Shown: positions 52,598-62,111 of the stretch, piece after piece
Position numbering within the stretch: position 1 is the first letter of the stretch
Layout: the number at the start of each line of letters is the position of its first letter
Assembly (NCBI GenBank): GCA_028279275.1
Contig: JANQOB010000018.1
Location: 1-64,000 of the forward strand
Length of the DNA: 64,000 bases
Direction: 5' to 3'
DNA from: Gammaproteobacteria bacterium
GTDB lineage: Bacteria; Pseudomonadota; Gammaproteobacteria; UBA4575
Made by a program: the position numbers and the translations under genes
Notes under the pieces: model-generated
The model's database searches: none
What the model was told of the DNA's origin: nothing
The model's input: the letters and a program-made list of their open reading frames with translations, nothing else

Positions 52598-53560
52598 ATG
52601 CGTGAAACATTACATCTACTAGTAAAAACCGATTTCCCTGCGATCACTCGCAATAAAGTAGAAACTCTACAAGTTAACTTGGGATATAAGTGCAATCAAA
52701 CCTGCACCCACTGCCATGTGAATGCTGGACCAAATCGCAAAGAAATGATGACTGCTGAAAATATTTCAGTAATTTATGATTATATAAATTCACAAAATAT
52801 TCGTACTCTAGATCTCACAGGTGGCGCACCAGAGTTACATCCACAATTCAGAGAAGTGGTTCAATCTGCACGGGCAATGAATTGCCATGTAATGGATCGT
52901 TGTAACTTAACTGTATTAGAAGAACCCAATCAAGAGGATACAGCAGAATTTTTAGCCCAGCATGAAGTTGAAATTGTGGCTTCATTACCTTGCTACCTGG
53001 AAGAAAATGTTGATAAACAACGTGGCAAAGGTGTATTTGAAAAAAGTATACGAGGACTTAAAAAACTCAATGAATTGGGTTACGGAAAAAGAAAAAATAA
53101 CTTAAAACTAACTCTTGTATACAATCCTCAAGGCCCGCAGTTACCTCCTGCTCAGCAAAGTTTAAAAAAAGATTACACCAAATTCTTAGCTGAGAACTTT
53201 GATATCAGCTTCGATGAGCTTTTTACGATCACTAATATGCCCATTCAAAGATTTGGCAGTATGCTTATTAGTAAAGGTAAATTTGAAGAATACATGCAGC
53301 TTTTACGTGATGCGTACAGTGCAAAGAATCTGGACTCCGTGATGTGTCGTTCAATGATAAGTGTGGATTGGCAAGGCTATGTGTTTGACTGTGATTTTAA
53401 TCAAATGTTGGGGTTGTCTTTGCCACATAAGAACCAAATTCGAACTCACTTGTCTGATTTAATGCATGTGAACCTTGAACAAAATGAGATTGCCGTTGCC
53501 GATCACTGTTATGGATGCACAGCTGGTCAAGGTAGTAGTTGTGGGGGTGCACTAAATTAA
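52598..53560 (+). CDS. arsS: Radical SAM protein, ArsS (arsenosugar biosynthesis) type
   Basis: 320 aa. The radical SAM cluster is 'GYKCNQTCTHCHVNAGP' (CxxxCxxC, about residues 31-38). The C-terminal 'HCYGCTAGQGSSCGGAL' is the Cys-rich tail of the TIGR04167/ArsS family, which adds the 5'-deoxyadenosyl group to dimethylated arsenic on the way to arsenosugars. The partner methyltransferase arsM is not in the window. Its ATG is 15 bases after the flavoprotein stop, so one transcript. Related family members of unknown substrate exist, so arsenic is a family-based inference. Confidence 0.85.
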   Translation: MRETLHLLVKTDFPAITRNKVETLQVNLGYKCNQTCTHCHVNAGPNRKEMMTAENISVIYDYINSQNIRTLDLTGGAPELHPQFREVVQSARAMNCHVMDRCNLTVLEEPNQEDTAEFLAQHEVEIVASLPCYLEENVDKQRGKGVFEKSIRGLKKLNELGYGKRKNNLKLTLVYNPQGPQLPPAQQSLKKDYTKFLAENFDISFDELFTITNMPIQRFGSMLISKGKFEEYMQLLRDAYSAKNLDSVMCRSMISVDWQGYVFDCDFNQMLGLSLPHKNQIRTHLSDLMHVNLEQNEIAVADHCYGCTAGQGSSCGGALN

Positions 53561-53661
53561 TCCAAAATATTAATCCCTACTTTTTATATTGCATTCTAGA
53601 GAGTAAAAATATTCTTTAGAGACTATGAAATAAGAGAAATTCTTCATATACAATCTAGCTT

Positions 53662-54717
53662 ATGAATCGCTTGTTCCTAGTCTTAATCCTCCATCTCTTT
53701 GTGTCATTCAGTCAAGCTGAAGAACGAAAAGGTCCTCCTCCTGCAATTGTTGTAGTCGATCAAGCTGTACAAAAAACGATTGCACCTACAGCACTTTATT
53801 CTGCAACGGTAATCAGCCGTGACGATGCAAACTTATCTGCTGAGCTTGCTGGACGCATTACCTGGGTAGCCGATGTGGGTGATCGTATTAAGGCAGGTGA
53901 GCCAGTAGTTAAATTAGATGATGTGTTTATAAAACAACAAGTCATCGAAGAAAAAGCAATTATTCAAAGTGAAAAAGCTAAATACGATTTACATTCAAAA
54001 GAAGTAAAGCGATTTACTAAATTACTAGCTAACAATAATGTTGCACGCAACCAACTTGATCAAGCTATCTCCGATCAAGCTGTAGCAAAAAGCAATATGG
54101 CATCGGCACGTGCTCGCCTGGCGCAAGCTGAAGAGCGCTTACGGCGAACTAATGTCACAGCTCCATTTGATGGTGTGATATCTGAACGATTGTTACAAGC
54201 AGGAGAATGGGCAAATGATGGAGATACCATTGTAAGGTTTGTAAGTTCCAGTAATCTTGAAATTCAAACCCATATTCCTGCAACTGCATTGCAGTTTGTA
54301 ACCATCGGCACACCTTTAAATTACAATTATGGAAAATCTGTTGGTGAAGGGAAAGTTCGCGCAATAGTTCCTGTCGGTGGAGATGTGTCACGTTTATATG
54401 AAATACGGGTAAGCACATCTAATGAAAGCTTAAGTGCCGGTAATCTATTACGCATTGCAATACCTAAAGCACATGAACGCGAAACAATTTTAGTTCCTCG
54501 TGATGCATTAATCTTACGGCGAGAAGGAACGTATATTTTTCGTATTAATGCTGAGTCTATTGCAGAGAGAATTAATATTGACGTTGGTATTGCAGAAAAA
54601 GATTTGATCGAAGTCATTGGAAATATTCAAGCAGGCGACAATATTGTTACGCGGGGTGGAGAAAATCTACAACCCGGAATGCAAGTAACGATTAAACCAC
54701 TACAAGCCGGTTCATGA
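53662..54717 (+). CDS. RND efflux periplasmic adaptor
   Basis: 351 aa with a signal peptide (ending FSQA) but no lipobox. Lipoyl half, coiled coil (residues 95-160, Ala/Lys/Gln-rich) and second lipoyl segment 'NVTAPFDGVISERLLQAGEWANDGD' follow, then beta-barrel and 'NIVTRGGENLQPGMQVTI'. It overlaps the pump gene by four bases (ATGA). It lies 101 bases after arsS, so it may be in the same or next transcript. No outer-membrane channel gene accompanies this pair. Confidence 0.92.
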   Translation: MNRLFLVLILHLFVSFSQAEERKGPPPAIVVVDQAVQKTIAPTALYSATVISRDDANLSAELAGRITWVADVGDRIKAGEPVVKLDDVFIKQQVIEEKAIIQSEKAKYDLHSKEVKRFTKLLANNNVARNQLDQAISDQAVAKSNMASARARLAQAEERLRRTNVTAPFDGVISERLLQAGEWANDGDTIVRFVSSSNLEIQTHIPATALQFVTIGTPLNYNYGKSVGEGKVRAIVPVGGDVSRLYEIRVSTSNESLSAGNLLRIAIPKAHERETILVPRDALILRREGTYIFRINAESIAERINIDVGIAEKDLIEVIGNIQAGDNIVTRGGENLQPGMQVTIKPLQAGS

Positions 54718-57700
54718 ACTTAACTAAACTTGCTTTAAGCAACCCAGTTGCAACGTTAGTTGCGTGTTTACTCGTTGTGATTTTTGGTGTACTTGCCCTA
54801 ACACGTCTACCGATTCAACTCACTCCAGAAGTTGAACAACCAGAAATCGTTATTAGAACTGACTGGCGTGTTGCAGCGCCTGAAGAAGTTGAATCGGAAA
54901 TTATAGAGCCACAAGAAAAACAATTACGTGGCTTGCCGGGCATGAAAGAGTTACTTTCCGAAGCCAATCGAGGTCAAGGCAAGATTACCATTACCTTTGA
55001 AGTCGACTACGATTTGAATCGTGCACTAATTGAAGTAATTAATCGTTTAAATCAAGTGCCCACTTACCCCGAGGATGCGGACGAACCCACGATCAGCACT
55101 GCAGGTGGACGAGGGCGTCCCATCGCTTGGTTTATTATCAAACCCAATAAAGATAACCCTCGCGCAATTGAAACCTACCGAGATTTTGTTGAGGAAGTCG
55201 TGCAAACACGTTTTGAACGTGTGCCTGGTGTGGCTTTATCAGAAGTGCGCGGCGGTAATGAATACGAAATACGCATCACAGTAGACCCGTACAAAGCAGC
55301 CGGATTAAATATTGAATTACCTAGAGCCGCGCGACTTGCAGGAGGTAATGAGGACGTCTCAGGTGGAACAGCCGATGTAGGCAAACGCCGTTACACATTA
55401 CGTTACACCGGTGCATTAAGTCCTAAAGAACTCAGTGAACTCATACTCGAATGGCGCGATGGTAAACCTATTGCCTTGCGTGATATCGCTGACGTCGAGG
55501 TGCGTACTGTAGATCGCAATAACTTTGTGATCACCAAAGGTAGTCAATCTATTGCCGTCAATGCTTATCGGGAAACTGGCATAAACGTATTGGAGACCAT
55601 GAATGATTTACGCGCTGCAGTAAATGAAATTGAAGAAGGTCCGTTTAAGCGCGCTAATTTAAACATTGAACAAGTTTACGATGAGACAGTATATATCGAA
55701 AGCGCCATTGAGCTACTTCGAAACAACTTAGCGCTGGGAATATTACTCGCGGTTGGAATTTTGTGGTGGTTTCTAAGAAAACTACGCGCCACATTAATAG
55801 TGGCCATTACAATCCCACTATGTTTATTTACGACTTTTATGATGATGAATATTACTGGCCGCACCATGAATGTTATTTCACTTGCAGGCATGGCTTTTGC
55901 GGTGGGCATGGTGATGGATGCTGCAATAATCGTTTTAGAAAACATTGTTCGAATGCGCGAACGAGGGGTTTCTGCGTATGAAGCAGCAATTGAAGGAACA
56001 CGACAAGTATGGCCTGCACTTTTAGCATCAACTTTAACTACGATTGCAATATTTTTACCCGTAATATTTTTAAAAGATCAAAGTGGACAACTATTTTCTG
56101 ATTTGGCTATTGCAATATCTGCAGCAATTGCTGCGTCACTAATAGTGGCAAGTCTAGTCATTCCTACAGCGATGTATAAATTTACCGCGGATCTGCACTT
56201 GAGCGACAAGCATGAATCATGGTGGGACCGAGCGACGAATTTTATTATGTCCATTACTGCAACACCCACAAAACGATATTTCTGGATTTTTGGTTTAATC
56301 CTTGTCTCCGTTTTTATTACATATATAGCCGCTCCTAAAACAGACTATCTTCCTAGTGGAAACCGAAATTTGGTATTTGGAATTGTCATACCCCCGCCAG
56401 GTGTAAATACTGATCATATTGAGAAAGAAATGGGTAACGTAATTGCAGAACGCATGCAACCTTATGTTGATGGAATTAAAGAACCAAAAATAAAACATTA
56501 CTTTTTTGTTGCTAACCCTAATTCTATGTTTTTAGGTGCACGCGCAGAAAATGCAAATAAAAAAGACGTAGACGCAACACTTGAAGTTGTTCGCGCTTCG
56601 ATACGTGGCTTCCCAGATACATTTGCTGTTGTCCAAAAAGCCTCTTTGTTTAGTGGTGTAGGAGGACGTACCGAAATTGATATAAATATTCAAGGTAGCG
56701 ACATAGATAGTCTATTACGCGCAGCACGAATCGGATTTTTTAAAATTCCTACAGTTTTCGAAGGTGTACGTGCAAGACCAAAACCAGGACTACAACTTGC
56801 AGAACCTGAATTGCAACTCTTACCAAAAGAAAATCGTTTAATCGAAGCGGGTTGGGATCGTACTACTATGGCAAACGTAACGCGCTTATTAGGACAGGGT
56901 TTGTTTGTTGGTGAATATTTTAATGGTGAAGAAAAATTAGATATTGTTGCACGTGTACAGCCGTGGGCTTCACCAGAAGAGTTATCTGCAATCCCAATGT
57001 ACACTCCTAGTGGTGGGGTGCTGCCGGTAAGTGAATTAGTAGATATAAAACGCACTGCCGGCCCTGATCGTATACGTCGATTAGATCGAAAGCGAACTGT
57101 AACCTTGGAAGTACGCCCGCCTGATGGTATGCCTCTAGAAGTCGCAATTGAAAAGATTCAACAAGAAATTTTACCTTTAATGGAATCACAATTACCAGAA
57201 GATGGTGAAATTCGACTCACTGGATCCGCTGATAATTTAAAAACAGCAATAAAAAGTTTTACAAGTAGTTTTATTCTTGCAGTAGTGATTCTTTATCTAT
57301 TAATCAGCGCATTATTTCGATCATTCACAGATAGTCTGCTTGTTATTTTAGCTTTACCATTAGCAACTGTTGGTGGCGTATTAATGCTCAAATTTTTAGG
57401 TATTGTTAACAATGTTCCTGGAGGTCTTCCGGCAGACTTATTAACCATGCTTGGATTTATTATTTTATTGGGATTAGTAGTGAACAATGCTATCTTATTA
57501 GTGCATCAAGCTCGCATAGCGGAACGCGAAGGGAGAAGTCGACGTGATGCGGTACGTGAATCAGTTCGTATACGCTTACGGCCAATTTTGATGAGCACTC
57601 TAACCAGTATATTTGGTATGTTACCGTTATTAGTTATTCCAGGGGCTGGAACCGAACTTTATAAAGGCCTAGCTGGAGTCATCGTTGGGGGTATGCTTGT

Positions 57701-57794
57701 AAGCACCGCATTTACTCTGATCTTACTACCTAGTTTGCTACAATTAGGTGGCCGACATGCAGACTATAGTCAAATCAAAAACGCAACGATTTAA
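54714..57794 (+). CDS. RND-family efflux permease
   Basis: 1026 aa, complete. TM1 'ATLVACLLVVIFGVLAL', TM4 with 'GMVMDAAIIVLENI' (Asp of the proton relay), TM10-11 with 'GLVVNNAILLVHQARI', and 'RPILMSTLTSIFGMLPLLV'. It belongs to a branch often called hydrophobe/amphiphile or unclassified RND. It pairs with the adaptor just upstream but must borrow an outer-membrane channel, perhaps the TolC-like protein at 1885. Confidence 0.94.
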   Translation: MNLTKLALSNPVATLVACLLVVIFGVLALTRLPIQLTPEVEQPEIVIRTDWRVAAPEEVESEIIEPQEKQLRGLPGMKELLSEANRGQGKITITFEVDYDLNRALIEVINRLNQVPTYPEDADEPTISTAGGRGRPIAWFIIKPNKDNPRAIETYRDFVEEVVQTRFERVPGVALSEVRGGNEYEIRITVDPYKAAGLNIELPRAARLAGGNEDVSGGTADVGKRRYTLRYTGALSPKELSELILEWRDGKPIALRDIADVEVRTVDRNNFVITKGSQSIAVNAYRETGINVLETMNDLRAAVNEIEEGPFKRANLNIEQVYDETVYIESAIELLRNNLALGILLAVGILWWFLRKLRATLIVAITIPLCLFTTFMMMNITGRTMNVISLAGMAFAVGMVMDAAIIVLENIVRMRERGVSAYEAAIEGTRQVWPALLASTLTTIAIFLPVIFLKDQSGQLFSDLAIAISAAIAASLIVASLVIPTAMYKFTADLHLSDKHESWWDRATNFIMSITATPTKRYFWIFGLILVSVFITYIAAPKTDYLPSGNRNLVFGIVIPPPGVNTDHIEKEMGNVIAERMQPYVDGIKEPKIKHYFFVANPNSMFLGARAENANKKDVDATLEVVRASIRGFPDTFAVVQKASLFSGVGGRTEIDINIQGSDIDSLLRAARIGFFKIPTVFEGVRARPKPGLQLAEPELQLLPKENRLIEAGWDRTTMANVTRLLGQGLFVGEYFNGEEKLDIVARVQPWASPEELSAIPMYTPSGGVLPVSELVDIKRTAGPDRIRRLDRKRTVTLEVRPPDGMPLEVAIEKIQQEILPLMESQLPEDGEIRLTGSADNLKTAIKSFTSSFILAVVILYLLISALFRSFTDSLLVILALPLATVGGVLMLKFLGIVNNVPGGLPADLLTMLGFIILLGLVVNNAILLVHQARIAEREGRSRRDAVRESVRIRLRPILMSTLTSIFGMLPLLVIPGAGTELYKGLAGVIVGGMLVSTAFTLILLPSLLQLGGRHADYSQIKNATI

Positions 57795-57805
57795 AAGTTT
57801 CTATT

Positions 57806-58849
57806 TTGATCAAACACATCTTCTTTTTCACGCTTTTAATAGCTGCAACCCTTGCCTTTATTATAATTCTTAAACCTTTTTTTGAACCAATTCTATGGGC
57901 GATTACTTTTGCGATCATTTTTGCACCACTACACAAATTCATTCTAATAAAACTTAAAAATAGAAATAACTTAAGCGCATTGTTAACCCTGTTATTGATC
58001 TTGATTACGGTAGTTGTACCTGCCACTACACTTTCTTTTGCTGTAGTAAATGAAGGTGCTGATCTTTATAGCGATATTCGCGATGGAGTTTATGATTTTT
58101 CCAAACCCATTGCATGGGTGCAAAGTAGTTTACCGGTTCTGAGTGATCTACTCGGCAAAGTTGGAATCGATTTTGAAAAACTCAAAGAAGGGTTTTCAGA
58201 TACTGCTTTAAATACAAGTCAGTGGGTTGCGACTAATTTGCTCAATATTGGTCAAAACGCAGTTACTTTTACAATATTATTTTTTTTAATGTTGTATCTA
58301 TTATTTTTCTTTCTGCGTGATGGTAAAAATTTAGTCGAGCTTATCATTCGAGTATTGCCTATAGGCGATGATGCAGAACGCCACCTATTATCAAAGTTTG
58401 CCGAAGTTTCTAGAGCAACAGTTAAAGGTACTTTAGTGGTTGGAATAATCCAAGGTACTTTGGGTGGAATTATGTTTGCACTCCTCGGTATTGAATCGGC
58501 TGTATTTTGGGGTGTGGTAATGATTGGTTTATCGATATTACCTGCTGTGGGCTCAGCCTTAGTATGGGGGCCGGCTGCAATTATATTTTTTGCCAACGGG
58601 GAAATTATCAAAGGCGTAATTTTAATTGTTGTCGGTGCCTTGATTATTGGCATGATCGACAATGTGTTACGCCCTATTTTAGTAGGTCGTGATACAAAGA
58701 TGCCTGACTACTTAATATTATTAAGCACTCTGGGAGGTTTGGGTCTCTTTGGTTTATCGGGATTTGTAATTGGGCCGATCATTGCCGCATTCTTTTTAGC
58801 GGTTTGGACAATGTTTGAAACGGAGTATCACCCCGATTCAATTAAGTAA
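57806..58849 (+). CDS. AI-2E-family (PerM/YdiK) transporter
   Basis: 347 aa, about seven membrane helices. The family signature is in the last third: 'SILPAVGSALVWGPAAIIFF', 'DNVLRPILVGRDTKMPDYLILLSTLGGLGLFG' (quoted in part) and 'GFVIGPIIAAFF'. Members export small molecules (AI-2 reported) or exchange Na+/H+. The only plausible start is TTG at 57806, 11 bases after the RND stop; no ATG occurs before the first helix. Confidence 0.88.
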   Translation: MIKHIFFFTLLIAATLAFIIILKPFFEPILWAITFAIIFAPLHKFILIKLKNRNNLSALLTLLLILITVVVPATTLSFAVVNEGADLYSDIRDGVYDFSKPIAWVQSSLPVLSDLLGKVGIDFEKLKEGFSDTALNTSQWVATNLLNIGQNAVTFTILFFLMLYLLFFFLRDGKNLVELIIRVLPIGDDAERHLLSKFAEVSRATVKGTLVVGIIQGTLGGIMFALLGIESAVFWGVVMIGLSILPAVGSALVWGPAAIIFFANGEIIKGVILIVVGALIIGMIDNVLRPILVGRDTKMPDYLILLSTLGGLGLFGLSGFVIGPIIAAFFLAVWTMFETEYHPDSIK

Positions 58850-58862
58850 AAAACTATACAAT

Positions 58863-59687
58863 TTAGCCGCTCGATTTTCCTGCTTGATTGACTCCCATGT
58901 TAAACAGTGCAGAACCAGCTAAGTTCATCCCTCCATCACAAATCACTTGCGCACCTGTTATATAAGCTGCCATTTTTGAAGACAGAAACACTGCAACTTG
59001 TCCGATTTCTTCAGCCTGACCTAATCGCTTTAAAGGAATGGATTGCAGTAACATTTGTTTTTGCTTTTCATTTGTAAGGCGCTTCACTCCTTCCGTACCC
59101 TCAATAGGCCCAGGGACTACACTGTTCACCCGTATCCCAAATTTTCCCCATTCAAGTGCTAAATTTTTTGCCAGCATTTCAACACCTGCTTTCGCTGCAC
59201 CTGCATGCACTTGATGTGAATAAGGCATATAAGCTTGTCCCGCAGAAACCATTAACACGTTTCCTTTTGTTTCTTTGAGTTGTTCAAATGCAGCACGACT
59301 TGCGTTAAAACTACCCATAAGATCGATGTCGACAACCGTTCGAAAAGCATTGGCACTCATTTCATTGGCAGGACAAAGAAAATTACCTGCTGCACCGCAC
59401 ACTAGATCAGAAATTTTACCGAGCGCAATTTGAATTTCATCGCAAGCATCTTGCATTGCATCAAAATCTCGGACATCGGCTACAACAGCATGCGTTTTAG
59501 CACCTAATGCTTCTAATTCACTTTTAGCTCGATCAAGTTTATCTTCATCACGCCCACAGATTGCAACTTTTGCACCGACGGCCGCATAACACTTTGCAAT
59601 ACCAAGATTGATACCGCTATTCCCGCCCGTGATAAACACACAACGTTGCACAAACTCTTCTTTAGGGAAATACTGAGAAATGTTCAT
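58863..59687 (-). CDS. Short-chain dehydrogenase/reductase
   Basis: About 274 aa, classical SDR. 'FITGGNSGINLGIAKCYA' (NAD(P) motif, TGxxxGIG variant), 'GAAGNFLCPANEMS' , catalytic Ser in 'VLMVSAGQAYMPYSHQVHAGAAKAGVEMLAK', where the usual Tyr-x-x-x-Lys reads as His-x-x-x-Lys shape ('HAGAAKAG'), as in 2,4-dienoyl-CoA reductase-like members, and 'VVPGPIEGTEG'. I start at ATG 59687 (AAGGG nine bases upstream); a longer start at 59717 is unlikely. The substrate could be an unsaturated acyl-CoA. Confidence 0.85.
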   Translation of the reverse strand: MNISQYFPKEEFVQRCVFITGGNSGINLGIAKCYAAVGAKVAICGRDEDKLDRAKSELEALGAKTHAVVADVRDFDAMQDACDEIQIALGKISDLVCGAAGNFLCPANEMSANAFRTVVDIDLMGSFNASRAAFEQLKETKGNVLMVSAGQAYMPYSHQVHAGAAKAGVEMLAKNLALEWGKFGIRVNSVVPGPIEGTEGVKRLTNEKQKQMLLQSIPLKRLGQAEEIGQVAVFLSSKMAAYITGAQVICDGGMNLAGSALFNMGVNQAGKSSG

Positions 59688-59903
59688 ATATATGGCCCTT
59701 AGAAAAAAGGTATGCACTTTTTTTAGGTGCTATGGTGAGATTGTTTAGTCTAATCAAGAAATAATACCATGCTTTACATTCTAAGCATTTTTATATCGAC
59801 AACTTTTACAAGGTAATTGGCTAGTTGTTTACTACAACTGCCCGAATGACAATTCAAAATCAGAATAATTAAAATCTTTCTTAGAATATTCTTTATAAAT
59901 ACA

Positions 59904-60701
59904 CTAACTTCGACTTTCAGATATCAAATCATAAGCTTTTTGAATTTCTTGTGTTTTATTGGTGGCAATCTCGATCATTTCTTCAGGCAGCCCTTTGGCA
60001 ATCAATTTATCAGGATGATTTTGACTCATTAGCCTGCGATAAGCTTTTTTGACTTCAGAATCACTGGCAGATTTTTCTACACCAATAATCTTATATGCAT
60101 CCTCCAACGCAGATGATGATGTATAAGCTTGACTTGACCCATATGACTGACGGCTACGCCTACTTGCAAATAACATAGACTCAAGCTGCGCGAGTAGTGC
60201 TTCAGGGTAGCCTAAAACCCTACAAATATGTTTTAAGACTTTTTCTTCACCGCTATTTTTTGTGCCATCTGCATAAGCCGCTTGTAATTGGATTTCAACA
60301 AACATCTGTATCAATGCTATTTTTCCTCTACATCTATCGCGGAATTCAACTAACGCTTCATCCAAATTAAAATCAGCTTGCTTGCCTTGATTAAACAAAT
60401 CGATGGCTGCCGAACGCTGTTCTTTACTTAAACGCATCTGTTGCATAACTTGTTCTGCAAGCTGGATTTCTTCTGGTGAGACTCTGCCATCCGCTTTTGA
60501 AATATGGCCTAACACAGAAAATGTAGCATTGAAAAAAGCAGCTTGAGTGCGTTCTTTAGATCCTCGATCAAATCCAATACCACTTAAAGAGCTATTTCTA
60601 CGATCAAACAGGTGGCCTAATATCACACCAATTATTAGTCCAGTAAAATCTCCAAACGCGTAACCCAACGCGCCGCCGAGTAATTTACCCCACCATTTCA
60701 T
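59904..60701 (-). CDS. djlA: DjlA-like membrane-anchored DnaJ protein
   Basis: 265 aa. An N-terminal Gly-rich membrane helix ('LLGGALGYAFGDFTGLIIGVILG'-like, residues 7-30), a TerB-like helical domain (residues 50-165, 'ISKADGRVSPEEIQLAEQVM'), and a C-terminal J domain with the 'NHPDKL' HPD motif (about residue 238). This order defines DjlA, a co-chaperone that stimulates DnaK at the inner membrane. It starts 24 bases after senA's stop on the same strand. Confidence 0.92.
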   Translation of the reverse strand: MKWWGKLLGGALGYAFGDFTGLIIGVILGHLFDRRNSSLSGIGFDRGSKERTQAAFFNATFSVLGHISKADGRVSPEEIQLAEQVMQQMRLSKEQRSAAIDLFNQGKQADFNLDEALVEFRDRCRGKIALIQMFVEIQLQAAYADGTKNSGEEKVLKHICRVLGYPEALLAQLESMLFASRRSRQSYGSSQAYTSSSALEDAYKIIGVEKSASDSEVKKAYRRLMSQNHPDKLIAKGLPEEMIEIATNKTQEIQKAYDLISESRS

Positions 60702-60725
60702 TAACTATTTTCTTTTATAGAGTGT

Positions 60726-62045
60726 TTAATTCAGTGCACAGGTACGAAAACCTGCAAATACATCATTCCGATTAGGACCATAATAATTACGCAACGTATT
60801 GCGCATCATACGGCTTCTTGTCGTCCATGCACCACCACGCAACACTTTGGTTTCACCAAACAAAGGACGAGAATATTCTGTATACCAGTCCGGTGAAAAA
60901 CCCGGATAAGGATTAAATGTGGATGCAGTCCACTCCCAAACATTGCCAAACATTTGTCGGCATCCAAAGGCACTATCGCTTTCAGCATAATCTGTTACAT
61001 CAACTGTACCTAAATGCTGACAATCTAAATTCATATACTTGGATTTAAGTTCATCTCCGCTTGGATACATATATTTATGATAGTGATTATTCTCAATTGC
61101 GCTTGGATTACATGCCGCAGCAAATTCCCACTCCTGTTCAGTTGGTAAACGACGCAAGGCCCATTTGCAAAAAGCTTGAGCCTCATACCAACTAATGTGA
61201 ATTACAGCGTGCTTTAAGTGGAGAGGTTGCCAATGATCAAACTCCCTAATATACCACTTTCCATCTGTGTCTTTTTTCCAATAGACAGGATGCAGTAGCT
61301 TGTTTTCCTGACGCCACTGCCAACTAAGTTCATCCCAATATTTCTCTTGCGAATATCCATTTGCTTCTACGAATTCTAAATACTGCTCATTGCTAACCGC
61401 ATATTTAGCAATCTTAAATGGCGCAACTTCTACTTCGTGCTGCCATTTTTCATTATCAAAAATAAATTCTTCATTACGCTCTGCACCCAATGTGAATCTT
61501 CCCCCCGGGATTGGGATATCTTCGTAATTTACTGTTACGTCATTTTTGTCAGCATTTGTTCTTAGATTATCTTTTTCAACAAAATTTGGCTTAGGGTAAG
61601 AAAGTGTTTGGCGTGTATAGATAAATGCTTCGTTGTGCATGTCTTCATGAAATAGTGCTAATAAGTAAAAATACTTAGCATAATTATTCAGCTCAATATT
61701 TCTTAACAATTTCAATTCGCGTTCTAATACATTGCTCATGTATTCGAAAGTGTCTTGTAAATTGGGTAATGGCAAACTCCAGCGATCATCATGTTGAATA
61801 CCGATCGAATCAAATAGTGTATCTGCATCATCACGTACCGCAGCTTGCTTACCCAAATGACGTAATACCCATATTTCATGGAAATAAGCGGCATGAGCAA
61901 TTTCCCATCTCAATGGGTTGATCGTAGGTAAAATTTTACCCATAAGCTGCTCGTCGCTTAGCCCGGCGACTAAATCTAAGGTCCTGGAGCGTACATCTAA
62001 TAATGCTGAGGAAATACTCTCGACGGTGGCGCTGTTATAATTCAT
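60726..62045 (-). CDS. senA: Selenoneine synthase-type EgtB homologue (SenA)
   Basis: 439 aa. The N-terminal DinB-like half carries the iron ligands: 'FHEDMHNEAFIY' (H-x3-H-x-E, about residue 135-140) plus an earlier His in 'WEIAHAAYFHEIW'. The C-terminal formylglycine-generating-enzyme fold shows 'WYEAQAFCKWALRRLPTEQEWEFAAA' and ends 'VLRGGAWTTRS...NVFAGFRTCAL'. These fit non-heme iron EgtB/SenA enzymes that join hercynine with a sulfur or selenium sugar. The divergent neighbour is a senB-type glycosyltransferase, so SenA is the better reading. No egtD or selD is in view. Confidence 0.85.
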   Translation of the reverse strand: MNYNSATVESISSALLDVRSRTLDLVAGLSDEQLMGKILPTINPLRWEIAHAAYFHEIWVLRHLGKQAAVRDDADTLFDSIGIQHDDRWSLPLPNLQDTFEYMSNVLERELKLLRNIELNNYAKYFYLLALFHEDMHNEAFIYTRQTLSYPKPNFVEKDNLRTNADKNDVTVNYEDIPIPGGRFTLGAERNEEFIFDNEKWQHEVEVAPFKIAKYAVSNEQYLEFVEANGYSQEKYWDELSWQWRQENKLLHPVYWKKDTDGKWYIREFDHWQPLHLKHAVIHISWYEAQAFCKWALRRLPTEQEWEFAAACNPSAIENNHYHKYMYPSGDELKSKYMNLDCQHLGTVDVTDYAESDSAFGCRQMFGNVWEWTASTFNPYPGFSPDWYTEYSRPLFGETKVLRGGAWTTRSRMMRNTLRNYYGPNRNDVFAGFRTCALN

Positions 62046-62111
62046 AACAAGTAATGGAGAATAAATTTAACTATTTAATAACCTTACAGTAGTGCTAAAT
62101 ATTTTACATCT

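Noticed and set aside
54327..54617. 96-codon antisense frame in the second adaptor gene
   Set aside because: Antisense to a complete membrane fusion protein; no independent signals.
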